The notes under the pieces: generated by a model
Told to the model about the DNA's origin: nothing
What the model saw: the letters and a program-made list of their open reading frames with translations, nothing else
Database searches by the model: none
In this document: positions 56,479-63,987 of the stretch, one piece after another
Layout of the letters: each line of letters opens with the position of its first letter
How positions within the stretch are numbered: position 1 is the first letter of the stretch
Made by a program: the position numbers and the translations under genes
Source of the DNA: JAMOAD01 sp023621955
GTDB taxonomy: Bacteria > Acidobacteriota > Aminicenantia > JAMOAD01
Reading direction: 5' to 3'
Assembly: GCA_035403085.1 (NCBI GenBank)
Contig: DAONEM010000005.1
Location: 23,130 to 87,129, forward strand
Length of the DNA stretch: 64,000 nt

Positions 56479-57837
56479 TCAGAAGATCTTGCCGGGGTTG
56501 AGCAGGTTCTGGGGGTCCCAGACCCTCTTCACCCCTCTCATGAGCTCAATCTCCGGCTGTGAGAGCTGAAGGGAGAGGTAGGGCCTCTTGGCGATTCCCA
56601 CGCCATGTTCTCCTGAGAGGACCCCTCCCCAGGAGACGACCTTGGTGAACAACGCCGTCAGGAGAGTCTCCGTCAGGGGGAGCTGCTCTGGCCGGAGAAG
56701 GAAGTTCGTATGGATGTTCCCGTCGCCGATGTGGCCGAAGAGGACAACCTTGACATCATGCTCTTTTGCAAGCCCGTTGATCCACTCCACCGCCTCCGAG
56801 AGCCTGCTCCTAGGAACCACGATATCTTCGTTGACTTTGTGCAGGCCTAAGTTTGTGATCGTTGGGGAGATCTGCCGCCTCATGGTCCAGAGGCTCTCCA
56901 TCTGAGAGGGGTCGAAGGAGAACTCCCTCTCCGTGGTCCTGGGGCCGACAAGGGAGAGAAGAGTCTCCATGTCCGCATGGATCGCCTCTTTGCGCCCATC
57001 CAGCTCCAGAATCAGGAGGGAGGTGGTCCCCTCGGGAACGGGAATGTTGAGGAAGCGGGAGACTTCGGTGAGCGCCGATTGGTCGAGAAACTCCATGGCC
57101 GAGGGGAGAACCCCGGAGCCGAGAATCTGCACCGTCGCCTCTACCGCCTCCTTGACGGAGGGGAAGCCCAGCCTGATCACCCCTCGGGATTCCGGGAGAG
57201 GGATCAGCTTCAGCGTGATCTCCGTGATCAAGGCCAGGGTTCCTTCAGACCCCACGAGGAGGGATGTCAAGTCGTACCCGACGACGTTCTTGAGAGTCCT
57301 GGACCCTGTCCTGAGAATCTCCCCGGAAGGGAGGACGGCGGTGAGCCCGAGCACGTAGTTCTTCGTGACGCCGTACTTGAGACAGCGGGGGCCGCCGGCG
57401 TTCTCCGCGACGTTTCCTCCCAGAGTGGAGTTCTTGAGGGAGGCCGGATCGGGCGGGTAGAAGAGGTTCTCCCTCTCTACGGCCCTCTGGAACTCTTCGG
57501 TTATGACTCCGGGTTGGACCCGGGCCAGGGAGTCGGCGGGAGAGATTTCCAAAACCTTGTCCATCTTCGTGAAGGAGATCAGGAGGCCCCGGTTGACCGG
57601 GAGGGAACCGCCGCTTTGCCCGGTTCCCGCCCCCCTGGGGGTTAAGGGGATTGCGTGCCTGGTGGCAATGGAGGCTATGGCGGAGACCTCTTCGGTGGTC
57701 TCCGGGAGGAGAACGGCGTCGGGGAGGTAGAGGGTGTTGGTGGCGTCGTACCCGTAAGATTGCAGGTACTCCTCTTCCCGGTGGAACCTCTTGGGGCCCA
57801 AGAGGTCGGCCAGCTCCTTGATGGCCCTTTCGTTCAT
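56479..57837 (-). CDS. glcD: FAD-linked oxidase (GlcD/lactate dehydrogenase type)
   Basis: 452 residues. FAD_binding_4 domain: P-R-G-A-G-T-G-Q-S-G-G (flavin phosphate), N-S-T-L-G-G-N-V-A-E-N-A-G-G and K-Y-G-V-T-K-N-Y-V-L-G. The C-terminal catalytic part has H-I-G-D-G-N-I-H-T-N-F-L and G-V-L-S-G-E-H-G-V-G. Oxidises glycolate or D-lactate; which is not clear from sequence, and glcE/glcF are missing. Its ATG overlaps the coaD stop by four bases, hence transcribed with coaD. Downstream LUD and EFR1 genes hint at a 2-hydroxy-acid oxidation theme in this area. Confidence 0.88.
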   Translation of the reverse strand: MNERAIKELADLLGPKRFHREEEYLQSYGYDATNTLYLPDAVLLPETTEEVSAIASIATRHAIPLTPRGAGTGQSGGSLPVNRGLLISFTKMDKVLEISPADSLARVQPGVITEEFQRAVERENLFYPPDPASLKNSTLGGNVAENAGGPRCLKYGVTKNYVLGLTAVLPSGEILRTGSRTLKNVVGYDLTSLLVGSEGTLALITEITLKLIPLPESRGVIRLGFPSVKEAVEATVQILGSGVLPSAMEFLDQSALTEVSRFLNIPVPEGTTSLLILELDGRKEAIHADMETLLSLVGPRTTEREFSFDPSQMESLWTMRRQISPTITNLGLHKVNEDIVVPRSRLSEAVEWINGLAKEHDVKVVLFGHIGDGNIHTNFLLRPEQLPLTETLLTALFTKVVSWGGVLSGEHGVGIAKRPYLSLQLSQPEIELMRGVKRVWDPQNLLNPGKIF

Positions 57838-58319
57838 CGGACGAACTTCTCCTTGAGGGCCCGTTCCACCGGAGGGGGGACGAAGTCGGAGATCTGCCCG
57901 CCGAAAGAGGCCAACTCCTTGACGATGGTGGAGTTGAGAAAGGTGTACTTGAACCCTGGGACCATGAGGAAAGTTTCGATTTCCGGGGCCAGCTTCCGGT
58001 TGGTCAAGGCCATCTGAAACTCCATCTCGAAGTCGCTGATGGCCCTCAGGCCGCGGATGATGATCCGGGAGTCGCAGTGACGTAGGAAATCGATCAGGAG
58101 ACCGTCGAAGTGTTCGACTCTCACCCGGGGCTCACCCAGGAAGACCTCCTGGGCCAGAGCCGTGCGTTCCTGTACCGAGAAGAGGGGAGACTTCTTGGGG
58201 TTGACCAGAATCGCCACGATGACCTCATCGAAGATCGTCAGGGAGCGTTTGACAAGATCTATGTGCCCGTTGGTGATAGGATCGAAAGAACCTGGATAGA
58301 CGGCTGTACGGGATGTCAT
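57834..58319 (-). CDS. coaD: Phosphopantetheine adenylyltransferase
   Basis: 161 residues, normal length. It makes dephospho-CoA from 4'-phosphopantetheine and ATP. The nucleotidyltransferase motif is Y-P-G-S-F-D-P-I-T-N-G-H-I-D; R-G-L-R-A-I-S-D-F-E-M-E and N-S-T-I-V-K-E-L-A follow. Preceded by the small membrane gene with ten bases between, and coupled to the GlcD-type gene. GGAGGTCC is upstream of the ATG. Confidence 0.95.
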   Translation of the reverse strand: MTSRTAVYPGSFDPITNGHIDLVKRSLTIFDEVIVAILVNPKKSPLFSVQERTALAQEVFLGEPRVRVEHFDGLLIDFLRHCDSRIIIRGLRAISDFEMEFQMALTNRKLAPEIETFLMVPGFKYTFLNSTIVKELASFGGQISDFVPPPVERALKEKFVR

Positions 58320-58329
58320 GGGACCTCCT

Positions 58330-58578
58330 TCAAGGGAGAAAACGGTGGCTGATTTCCGAAAAGATAAAGGCGACGACTAGGAGGGCGAAGGCTGTTAACA
58401 AGGTGTTGGTGAAGCGCCGTCCCTCGGCGAGGAGACCCGTGAGGGTGGCGAAGAAGGAGAAGAGGTATCCCCAGCGGAGGAGTTGGGTCCGGCGCCGGGG
58501 AGGGAAGAAGTTCCACCCCGCCGTTGTGACGAGAAAGAGGATGAGACCGACCACGAAGAGGAGCAAAGAGAAAACCAT
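58330..58578 (-). CDS. Small three-helix membrane protein
   Basis: 82 residues. Hydrophobic segments at about 2-20, 34-52 and 60-76 with R-R-R-T-Q between first and second. No family recognised. A good promoter lies so close that the transcript would start at the ATG, and no ribosome site is present; it may be a leaderless gene. A parallel plus-strand ORF (58313-58594) in the same place is very basic and has no promoter, so the minus-strand choice is better. Confidence 0.6.
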   Translation of the reverse strand: MVFSLLLFVVGLILFLVTTAGWNFFPPRRRTQLLRWGYLFSFFATLTGLLAEGRRFTNTLLTAFALLVVAFIFSEISHRFLP

Positions 58579-58583
58579 TCTCG

Positions 58584-58612
58584 ATTTTAGATGAAAAGGG
58601 GGGAGCAGTCAA
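58584..58612 (-). promoter_or_regulatory. Promoter of the small membrane protein-coaD-glcD unit
   Basis: Minus strand TTGACT, 17 bases, TAAAAT. The -10 hexamer ends five bases before the ATG at 58578, so the transcript would have no leader. Confidence 0.6.
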
Positions 58613-58705
58613 AGTGGGAAACCGGGAGGGGAAAAGAGAGGGAAAAACGATGAAAAGAGTCCCCCCGGTTTTTTGGTTTTCTGGGCGGAGTCCTTGTCGT
58701 TCAAG

Positions 58706-58752
58706 GTACTATATTTAGTAGCCCCGTCCCGAACGACCCTCTAGATGTTGTG
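58706..58752 (+). promoter_or_regulatory. Tandem palindromes ahead of nrdD, NrdR-box-like
   Basis: TACTATATTTAGTA (58707-58720) is a near-perfect palindrome; a second AT-poorer element (CCCTCTAGATGTTGTG, 58737-58752) lies about 31 bases away centre to centre, the usual spacing for NrdR boxes. A 7-bp inverted repeat GTCGTTC/GAACGAC (58696-58702 and 58731-58737) flanks the first one. The second box is a poor match. The rest of the 58579-58829 gap also holds a T-rich hairpin-like stretch near 58619-58671. Confidence 0.35.
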
Positions 58753-58771
58753 CTTTGTCCCTTGAAAACGG

Positions 58772-58800
58772 TTGACAAAGGAAAGGGTTTGAAGTTTAAT
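58772..58800 (+). promoter_or_regulatory. nrdD promoter
   Basis: Perfect TTGACA, 17 bases, TTTAAT; start near 58807, then AAGGAG and the ATG at 58830. The NrdR-like palindromes lie just upstream of the -35 box. Confidence 0.65.
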
Positions 58801-58829
58801 CTTGGTGAGGAAAATATCAAGGAGCAGGG

Positions 58830-60959
58830 ATGAAAGATTCGGAAAAGTTTATTCAGAAGAGGGATGGTCGTTACTCCATTTTTGACCCCAAGAAGATCGC
58901 CAATGCGATCTCCAAGGCCTTTAAATCCGTAGGGAAAAAGAACCCCAACGTGGTCCTCTACCTGACCGAAGAGGTGGAGAAGATCCTCGAACGTAAGTTC
59001 TTCGAACGGGGGATCGTTCCAGGGGTTGAGGAGATTCAGGATCTCGTCGAGAAGGTCCTCATCGAAAAGAACGAGGCCGGAGCGGCTAAGGCCTACATCC
59101 TCTACAGAGAGAAGAGGGCCGAGATGCGGGACCTTCGGCAGAACTTCCTGGATGGGATCAAGGTGATCGACGAGTACCTTTCCATGGACGATTGGAGGGT
59201 GAAAGAGAACTCCAACATGTCTTACTCCCTCCAGGGGCTCAACCTCCATATCTCGTCGAAGCTCGTGGCCAAGTACTGGCTTAGGAAGCTCTACCCTCTG
59301 GAGGTCAGGATGGCCCATGAAGAGGGGCACATCCATGTCCACGACCTGGGGGTTTTAGGACCCTATTGCGTGGGCTGGGACCTGGAGGACCTCCTGCGGG
59401 TCGGTTTCACCGGGGCGAAGGGGAAGGTCGAATCCCGTCCGGCGAAGCATCTGAGAACCGCCATGGGACAAATCGTCAACTTCTTCTATACCCTGCAGGG
59501 GGAAGCCGCAGGTGCACAGGCCTTTTCCAACTTCGACACCCTTCTGGCCCCCTTCATCCGCTACGACAAGCTCGACTACAGCGAAGTCAAGCAAGCCATG
59601 CAGGAATTCGTCTTCAACGTGAACGTCCCGACCAGGGCGGGCTTTCAGACTCCCTTTACGAACATCACCATGGACCTGGTCGCCCCGGCGACACTGAAGA
59701 ACCAGCGGGTTGTCGTGGGGGGGGAAGAGAGGGAAGAGACCTACGGGGATTTTCAGGAGGAGATGGATACCATCAACCGGGCCTTTGCAGAGGTGATGAT
59801 GGAGGGGGACGCCAACGGGCGGATCTTCACCTTCCCGATTCCGACCTACAACATCTGGAAGGAGTTCAATTGGGATGATGAAAACCTGGCTCCGGTCTGG
59901 GAGATGACGGCGAAGTACGGCATTCCCTACTTTGCCAACTTCGTTAACTCCGACATGAAGCCTGAAGACGCGCGTTCCATGTGTTGCCGTCTCCGCTTGG
60001 ACAACCGGGAGCTGTGGAAGAGGGGCGGTGGGCTCTTCGGGGCCAACCCTTTGACCGGGTCTATCGGGGTCGTCACGCTCAACCTGCCCAGAATCGGGTA
60101 CAACGCTAGCAATGAGGAGGAGTTCTTCAACCTTCTCGACCGCGCCCTCGAGATAGCCGTGGAGGCCTTGGAGATCAAGAGAAAGGCTGTGGAACGCTTC
60201 ACGGAGCAGGGGCTCTACCCCTTCACCAGGTTCTACCTGCGAAAGGTGAAGAAGGACCATGGAAAGTATTGGAACTTCCACTTCTCCACGGTCGGGATCG
60301 TCGGAATGAACGAGGCCTTGATGAACTTCCTGGGCAAGAGCATCACCGACAAGGAGGGCAGAGACTACGCCCTCAAGATCCTGGATTATCTGCGGGCCAA
60401 GATGCAGGATGTGCAGGCTGAAACCGGGCATATGTACAACCTGGAGGCGACCCCCGCAGAAGGCGCCTCCTACCGGCTCGCCAAGAGCGACAAGGAACGC
60501 TACCCGAAGATCATCGCCAGTGGGACTAAAGAGCCTTTTTACACAAACTCCGTGCACCCCCCGGTCGATGCTTTCGATGACCTCTTTCAGATCTTAGAGC
60601 ATCAGGATGATCTTCAAGCCAAGTTCACCGGAGGGACCGTCGTCCACCTCTTCTTCGGGGAGAGGATCAAGGACTGGCGGATGGTTAAGGAGCTGACGAG
60701 GCGGATCACCCAGCGCTTCCGACTGCCCTACTTCTCTTTTACCCCAACCTTCTCAATCTCTCCGGTCTCCGGGTACCTTGCGGGACGTCACGATTTCGAC
60801 CCGAACGCCCAAACCGAAGAGGATCTGGAAAATTACGGCGTCGATGTGGAGATGAGCCCCGAAGAGGTGGCCAAGTTGCCGCCCGGTTCTTACAAAGTGG
60901 TTCCCTCCTCTGAGGAGAAGAGGGAAGAGAAGAACGACTTGACATTTAAACTCAACTAG
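58830..60959 (+). CDS. nrdD: Class III ribonucleotide reductase catalytic subunit lacking its glycyl-radical loop
   Basis: 709 residues. ATP-cone at about 5-95 (K-R-D-G-R-Y-S-I-F-D-P-K-K-I). Catalytic barrel with L-G-P-Y-C-V-G-W-D-L, and the thiyl-radical Cys in S-M-C-C-R-L-R-L-D (Cys385/386); T-G-S-I-G-V-V-T-L-N-L-P-R-I-G-Y is a hallmark. Near the C-terminus Y-F-S-F-T-P-T-F-S-I-S-P-V-S-G-Y-L-A-G replaces the usual Cys-containing sequence of the zinc site, and the protein ends (D-L-T-F-K-L-N, TAG) without the essential R-x-x-G-Y loop. That loop is on the next gene. The TAG is in the same frame as the following small ORF, so a fused ancestor is likely. Confidence 0.92.
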   Translation: MKDSEKFIQKRDGRYSIFDPKKIANAISKAFKSVGKKNPNVVLYLTEEVEKILERKFFERGIVPGVEEIQDLVEKVLIEKNEAGAAKAYILYREKRAEMRDLRQNFLDGIKVIDEYLSMDDWRVKENSNMSYSLQGLNLHISSKLVAKYWLRKLYPLEVRMAHEEGHIHVHDLGVLGPYCVGWDLEDLLRVGFTGAKGKVESRPAKHLRTAMGQIVNFFYTLQGEAAGAQAFSNFDTLLAPFIRYDKLDYSEVKQAMQEFVFNVNVPTRAGFQTPFTNITMDLVAPATLKNQRVVVGGEEREETYGDFQEEMDTINRAFAEVMMEGDANGRIFTFPIPTYNIWKEFNWDDENLAPVWEMTAKYGIPYFANFVNSDMKPEDARSMCCRLRLDNRELWKRGGGLFGANPLTGSIGVVTLNLPRIGYNASNEEEFFNLLDRALEIAVEALEIKRKAVERFTEQGLYPFTRFYLRKVKKDHGKYWNFHFSTVGIVGMNEALMNFLGKSITDKEGRDYALKILDYLRAKMQDVQAETGHMYNLEATPAEGASYRLAKSDKERYPKIIASGTKEPFYTNSVHPPVDAFDDLFQILEHQDDLQAKFTGGTVVHLFFGERIKDWRMVKELTRRITQRFRLPYFSFTPTFSISPVSGYLAGRHDFDPNAQTEEDLENYGVDVEMSPEEVAKLPPGSYKVVPSSEEKREEKNDLTFKLN

Positions 60960-61043
60960 AACAATATGAATCTAAAGGGGAGAAACGAAATGGATTGTAT
61001 GCTTGGACAGCAAGAGACAATCAACAGGGAGAAAGAGGTTACC

Positions 61044-61199
61044 ATGAAAGTCAGGGTTGTTCCTACGGAAGTCTATTCCCGTATAGTGGGTTACTATAGG
61101 CCTGTCCAGAACTGGAACAGGGGGAAAGTGGAGGAGTTTCAGCAGAGGAAGGTGATCGACCCCGAAAGGGCGGTCGCCGGAGTGAGAGAGAAGGAGTGA
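61044..61199 (+). CDS. Stand-alone glycyl-radical domain of the class III ribonucleotide reductase
   Basis: 51 residues from the ATG at 61044 (AGAGGT, five bases); an in-frame ATG at 60990 with GGGGAG would give 69 residues. The sequence E-V-Y-S-R-I-V-G-Y-Y-R-P-V-Q-N-W-N-R-G-K-V-E-E-F-Q-Q-R is split here as motif parts: R-I-V-G-Y holds the radical Gly16, W-N-R-G-K and E-E-F-Q-Q-R follow, as at the C-terminus of ordinary NrdD. It should insert its loop into the NrdD barrel and be activated by NrdG, like the YfiD/GrcA spare part of pyruvate formate-lyase. It shares the frame of nrdD after the TAG stop (60957-60959). A short single-domain variant may already be known in databases. Confidence 0.82.
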   Translation: MKVRVVPTEVYSRIVGYYRPVQNWNRGKVEEFQQRKVIDPERAVAGVREKE

Positions 61200-61234
61200 C
61201 CCCAAGCCCTCCAGGGCAAAAGACCGGAGGAAAC

Positions 61235-61930
61235 TTGCTGATCAAGGGCTTTCTCGGAACAAGTCTGATCGATTTTCCTGGCCATGTTGCGTCCCTGGCC
61301 TTTGTGGGGGGATGCAATTTTCGCTGTCCCTTTTGTCACAACCGGGATCTGGTTCGGGGGTTCTTGAAGTTGCCGACCCTTTCCGAAGAGAGTGTTCTGG
61401 ACGATCTGGCGAAGCGGAAAGGGTTCATCGACGGGGTCGAGGTGACAGGAGGAGAGCCCTGTCTCTACGCAGACCTTCCCGCCTTCTTACGAAGGGTCAA
61501 GAGCTTGGGGTATCCGGTGAAGTTGGATACCAACGGCTACTTCCCCAAGGCTCTCTCCTCCCTCTTGGAGGAGGGCCTCGTTGACTATGTGGCCATGGAC
61601 GTGAAGACCTCCCCCGAGAAGTATGCCCAAACCGTGGGGAAGGTGATTGACCTCTCCCGGATCGGGAGGTCCATCAGGATGATTCTCGACAGGGCTCCGG
61701 ACTACGAGTTTCGGACGACGGTCGTTCCCACCCTGGTGGGGGCAGAAGAGGTTGTCTCTATCGGACGGTGGATCGAAGGGGCCAAGAGTTATGCCCTCCA
61801 GGCCTTTCGTCCGGTTAACACCCTGGACCCCCAGTACAGCAAGATCCTTCCTCCCAAGCGGCGGGAGTTGGAGGCGATGGCTTTAAGGGTCCGTCCCTAC
61901 GTGAAAGAGGTGATTCTTCGCTCCGAGTGA
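61235..61930 (+). CDS. nrdG: NrdG radical SAM activase
   Basis: 231 residues from TTG at 61235, chosen for GGAGG four bases before it; a GTG at 61196 overlapping the mini-protein stop would add 13 residues without a good site. Cys27, Cys31 and Cys34 in G-G-C-N-F-R-C-P-F-C-H-N bind the 4Fe-4S cluster; V-T-G-G-E-P-C and L-D-T-N-G-Y are typical. It makes the glycyl radical using S-adenosylmethionine. Longer than E. coli NrdG (154) and closer to the PflA-like anaerobic activases. Ends directly against the convergent ABC gene with zero spacing. Confidence 0.9.
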   Translation: MLIKGFLGTSLIDFPGHVASLAFVGGCNFRCPFCHNRDLVRGFLKLPTLSEESVLDDLAKRKGFIDGVEVTGGEPCLYADLPAFLRRVKSLGYPVKLDTNGYFPKALSSLLEEGLVDYVAMDVKTSPEKYAQTVGKVIDLSRIGRSIRMILDRAPDYEFRTTVVPTLVGAEEVVSIGRWIEGAKSYALQAFRPVNTLDPQYSKILPPKRRELEAMALRVRPYVKEVILRSE

Positions 61931-62749
61931 TTAAAAAGAGAAGTGAACCCTTCCGTCCGGGGATGTGTAGGGGGTGAAGGGGAGGGAGTAGAGCTTCCTG
62001 AAGAGAGAAGCGTTTTGCTCTCCCCTGTTGGGTTCGCAGGCCAGAAGAGTCCCTTCCCGGAGCGCGATCAGGTTGTCCGAAAGGAGCACGAGAAGCTCCA
62101 GATCGTGAGAGGTGAAGATCAGAGTCTTTCCCTCCCCCTTGAGGGAGAGGAGAATCTCTCGGATCTCTCTTTGGAAGGGGGGATCCAGCGAGGCTTCCGG
62201 TTCATCGAGAATGAGCGTGTCCGCATCGGTGACGAGAAGGGAGGCTAACAAGATCTTCCGCTTCTCTCCACCGCTGAGTTCAAGGATGCGGCGCGTTCTG
62301 AGGGAGGAGATCTTGATCCTCTCCAAGACTTCGTCGACCCGGTGGTAGTCCTCCTTGGAGAAACCCTTCAAGGGGTTGAGAAGGGGATACCGGGAGAGGA
62401 GCAGGAAGTACTCTACCGGTATGTTCAGGGAAAAGGAGGCCTCCTGGGGCATGAAGGCGACCTTCCTGGCTACTTGCCGAGGAGGGAGAGAGGAAAGCTC
62501 CTTGCCCATGAGACGAAAACTCCCTTCGTAAGAGCGGAGAATCCCTGCAAGAAGCTTCAAGAGTGTCGTTTTTCCAGAGCCGTTGGGGCCGAGGAGGCCG
62601 TAGGAGAAGCCTTGTTGGAGGGAGAGCGTGAGCGAATGGAGGATACGGGGAGAGCCTGGGTACCAGAAAGAGAGGTTCTCTAAGGAGAAAAGAGGAATGC
62701 CCATGCCCCCGGGAAGGGCCGTGGGCTCCTCCCGGGGAAGTTCTCTCAT
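61931..62749 (-). CDS. ABC transporter ATPase (FecE/BtuD-like)
   Basis: 272 residues. Walker A G-P-N-G-S-G-K-T-T, Q-loop M-P-Q-E-A, signature E-L-S-G-G-E-K-R-K, Walker B L-I-L-D-E-P-E-A-S-L-D and H-loop T-S-H-D-L-E. The layout resembles the importer ATPases for iron-siderophore, cobalamin or metal ions. No permease or binding protein is in the window. The start could also be the ATG at 62704 (M-G-I-P-L-F); neither has a clear ribosome site. It lies 23 bases downstream of argF on the same strand and may be read from the argF promoter. Confidence 0.88.
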   Translation of the reverse strand: MRELPREEPTALPGGMGIPLFSLENLSFWYPGSPRILHSLTLSLQQGFSYGLLGPNGSGKTTLLKLLAGILRSYEGSFRLMGKELSSLPPRQVARKVAFMPQEASFSLNIPVEYFLLLSRYPLLNPLKGFSKEDYHRVDEVLERIKISSLRTRRILELSGGEKRKILLASLLVTDADTLILDEPEASLDPPFQREIREILLSLKGEGKTLIFTSHDLELLVLLSDNLIALREGTLLACEPNRGEQNASLFRKLYSLPFTPYTSPDGRVHFSF

Positions 62750-62772
62750 GGGTTTGAACTAGGCGCAGAGGC

Positions 62773-63753
62773 TCAGCGGCCCAAAGTGGCGACCATTACG
62801 GCTTTGATCGTATGGAGACGGTTCTCGGCTTCGTCGAAAACCTTGGAGTGCTTGCTCTCGAAGATGTCGTCCGTGGCTTCGCAGATTTCCGGGAATTGCT
62901 GTGACAGCTTCGTGTCCAGGTTGTGGAAGCAGGGGAGGCAGTGGAGGAAGATGTAGTCGGGATTGCCAATCTTCTTCTCCATCTCTTTGTTGATCTGGTA
63001 AGGCTTGAGAAGTTTGATCCTCTCGGGGATCTTGTCCTCTTCGCCCATGGAGGCCCAGACATCCGTGTAGATCACGTCAACGCCCTTAACACCAGTGTCG
63101 ACCTTGTCGGTGATCGTAATGGAGGCGCCGGTCTCTTTGGCAAAGCCCTCGGCCATGGCAACGATGTCTTTGGCCGGGAAGAGGCTCTTGGGGGAGACGA
63201 TTCGGCAGTCCATACCCATCTTGGCACAGCCGATCATCAGGGAGTTGGCCATGTTGTTGCGGCCGTCGCCGACGTAGGCAAACTTGATCCCCCGCAGGTG
63301 ACCGAAGATCTCGATGATAGTCATGAAGTCGGCCAGAATCTGGGTGGGGTGGAAAAGGTCGGTGAGACCGTTCCAAACGGGGACGCCGGCGTGCTCGGCC
63401 AAGCCCAGGACCGTCTCATGTTTGAAACCACGGAATTCGATTCCATCGAACATACGTCCCAGGACTCTCGCCGTATCCTTGACGGTCTCCTTCTTTCCGA
63501 GCTGGATGTCATCCTTGCCGAGGTATTCGGGGTGGGCCCCTTCGTCGATACAGGCAACTGTGAAGGCACAGCGCGTACGGGTTGAAGGCTTTTCGAAGAT
63601 CAAGGCGATGTTCTTTCCTTCTAAGTTCCGGGACCGGATACCGGCGTATTTATCTCTTTTCAGCTTGATCGACAGGTCGAGAAGGAATTGAATCTCCTTG
63701 GGGGAAAAGTCCTTGAGGGCGAGAAAGTTGCGTCCTTTCAGGTTAAAAGGCAT
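62773..63753 (-). CDS. argF: Ornithine carbamoyltransferase
   Basis: 326 residues. It joins carbamoyl phosphate and ornithine to citrulline. The carbamoyl-phosphate loop is S-T-R-T-R at 57-61 (E-K-P-S-T-R-T-R); D-L-F-H-P-T-Q-I-L-A-D and H-C-L-P near residue 270 (F-L-H-C-L-P-C-F-H) mark the ornithine side. AAGGAGG precedes the ATG. No other arg gene is near, so it is probably biosynthetic with its own promoter; a catabolic role cannot be excluded. Confidence 0.95.
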   Translation of the reverse strand: MPFNLKGRNFLALKDFSPKEIQFLLDLSIKLKRDKYAGIRSRNLEGKNIALIFEKPSTRTRCAFTVACIDEGAHPEYLGKDDIQLGKKETVKDTARVLGRMFDGIEFRGFKHETVLGLAEHAGVPVWNGLTDLFHPTQILADFMTIIEIFGHLRGIKFAYVGDGRNNMANSLMIGCAKMGMDCRIVSPKSLFPAKDIVAMAEGFAKETGASITITDKVDTGVKGVDVIYTDVWASMGEEDKIPERIKLLKPYQINKEMEKKIGNPDYIFLHCLPCFHNLDTKLSQQFPEICEATDDIFESKHSKVFDEAENRLHTIKAVMVATLGR

Positions 63754-63785
63754 GGGTAAATCCTCCTTGAATGTGCAGTTTTATA

Positions 63786-63814
63786 ATTTTAACCCGGAGA
63801 ACGTTATTTTTCAA
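63786..63814 (-). promoter_or_regulatory. argF promoter
   Basis: Minus strand TTGAAA, 17 bases, TAAAAT, with AAGGAGG downstream. No clear ARG box was seen in the short leader. Confidence 0.6.
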
Positions 63815-63842
63815 GAGCTCCCAAATGGACCTAAACCTACAA

Positions 63843-63934
63843 CGGACACTCCTCTTTCTTCAGCGGACACTCCATTTTTCTCTCCTCATGGTAGTGTGGC
63901 TGATCCGGAATTCTAACTCTATAACGGACACTCC
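63843..63934 (+). repeat. Three direct copies of CGGACACTCC at the window edge
   Basis: Copies at 63843-63852, 63864-63873 and 63925-63934, each preceded by A(A/G) and followed by one base and a T-rich run ending in TCTCC-like bases. They lie between the argF promoter and a plus-strand promoter. They may be multiple terminal repeats of an insertion element whose body is outside the window, or operator sites. Confidence 0.5.
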
Positions 63935-63958
63935 CTTTTATCTCCTTTTCTTTTCCCC

Positions 63959-63987
63959 TTGACATTGTGGCCCTGCCCCTCTAAACT
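63959..63987 (+). promoter_or_regulatory. Plus-strand promoter leading out of the window
   Basis: TTGACA, 17 bases, TAAACT, beginning 25 bases after the last repeat. The gene it serves is beyond the window. Confidence 0.45.

Noticed and set aside
58313..58594. 93-codon basic plus-strand ORF
   Set aside because: Very Lys/Arg-rich antisense product over the small membrane gene; the minus frame has hydrophobic helices and a good promoter.
58579..58829. Cobalamin riboswitch ahead of nrdD
   Set aside because: No B12-box-like sequence; class III enzymes are not B12-dependent, and the promoter lies only ~30 bases before the start codon.
63843..63934. CRISPR array
   Set aside because: Only three 10-base repeats with unequal spacing (21 and 61 bases); repeat and spacer lengths do not fit.
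63698..63962. Short plus-strand ORFs over the argF start and repeats
   Set aside because: They cross the argF promoter and the repeat block, have no ribosome site and give low-complexity products.
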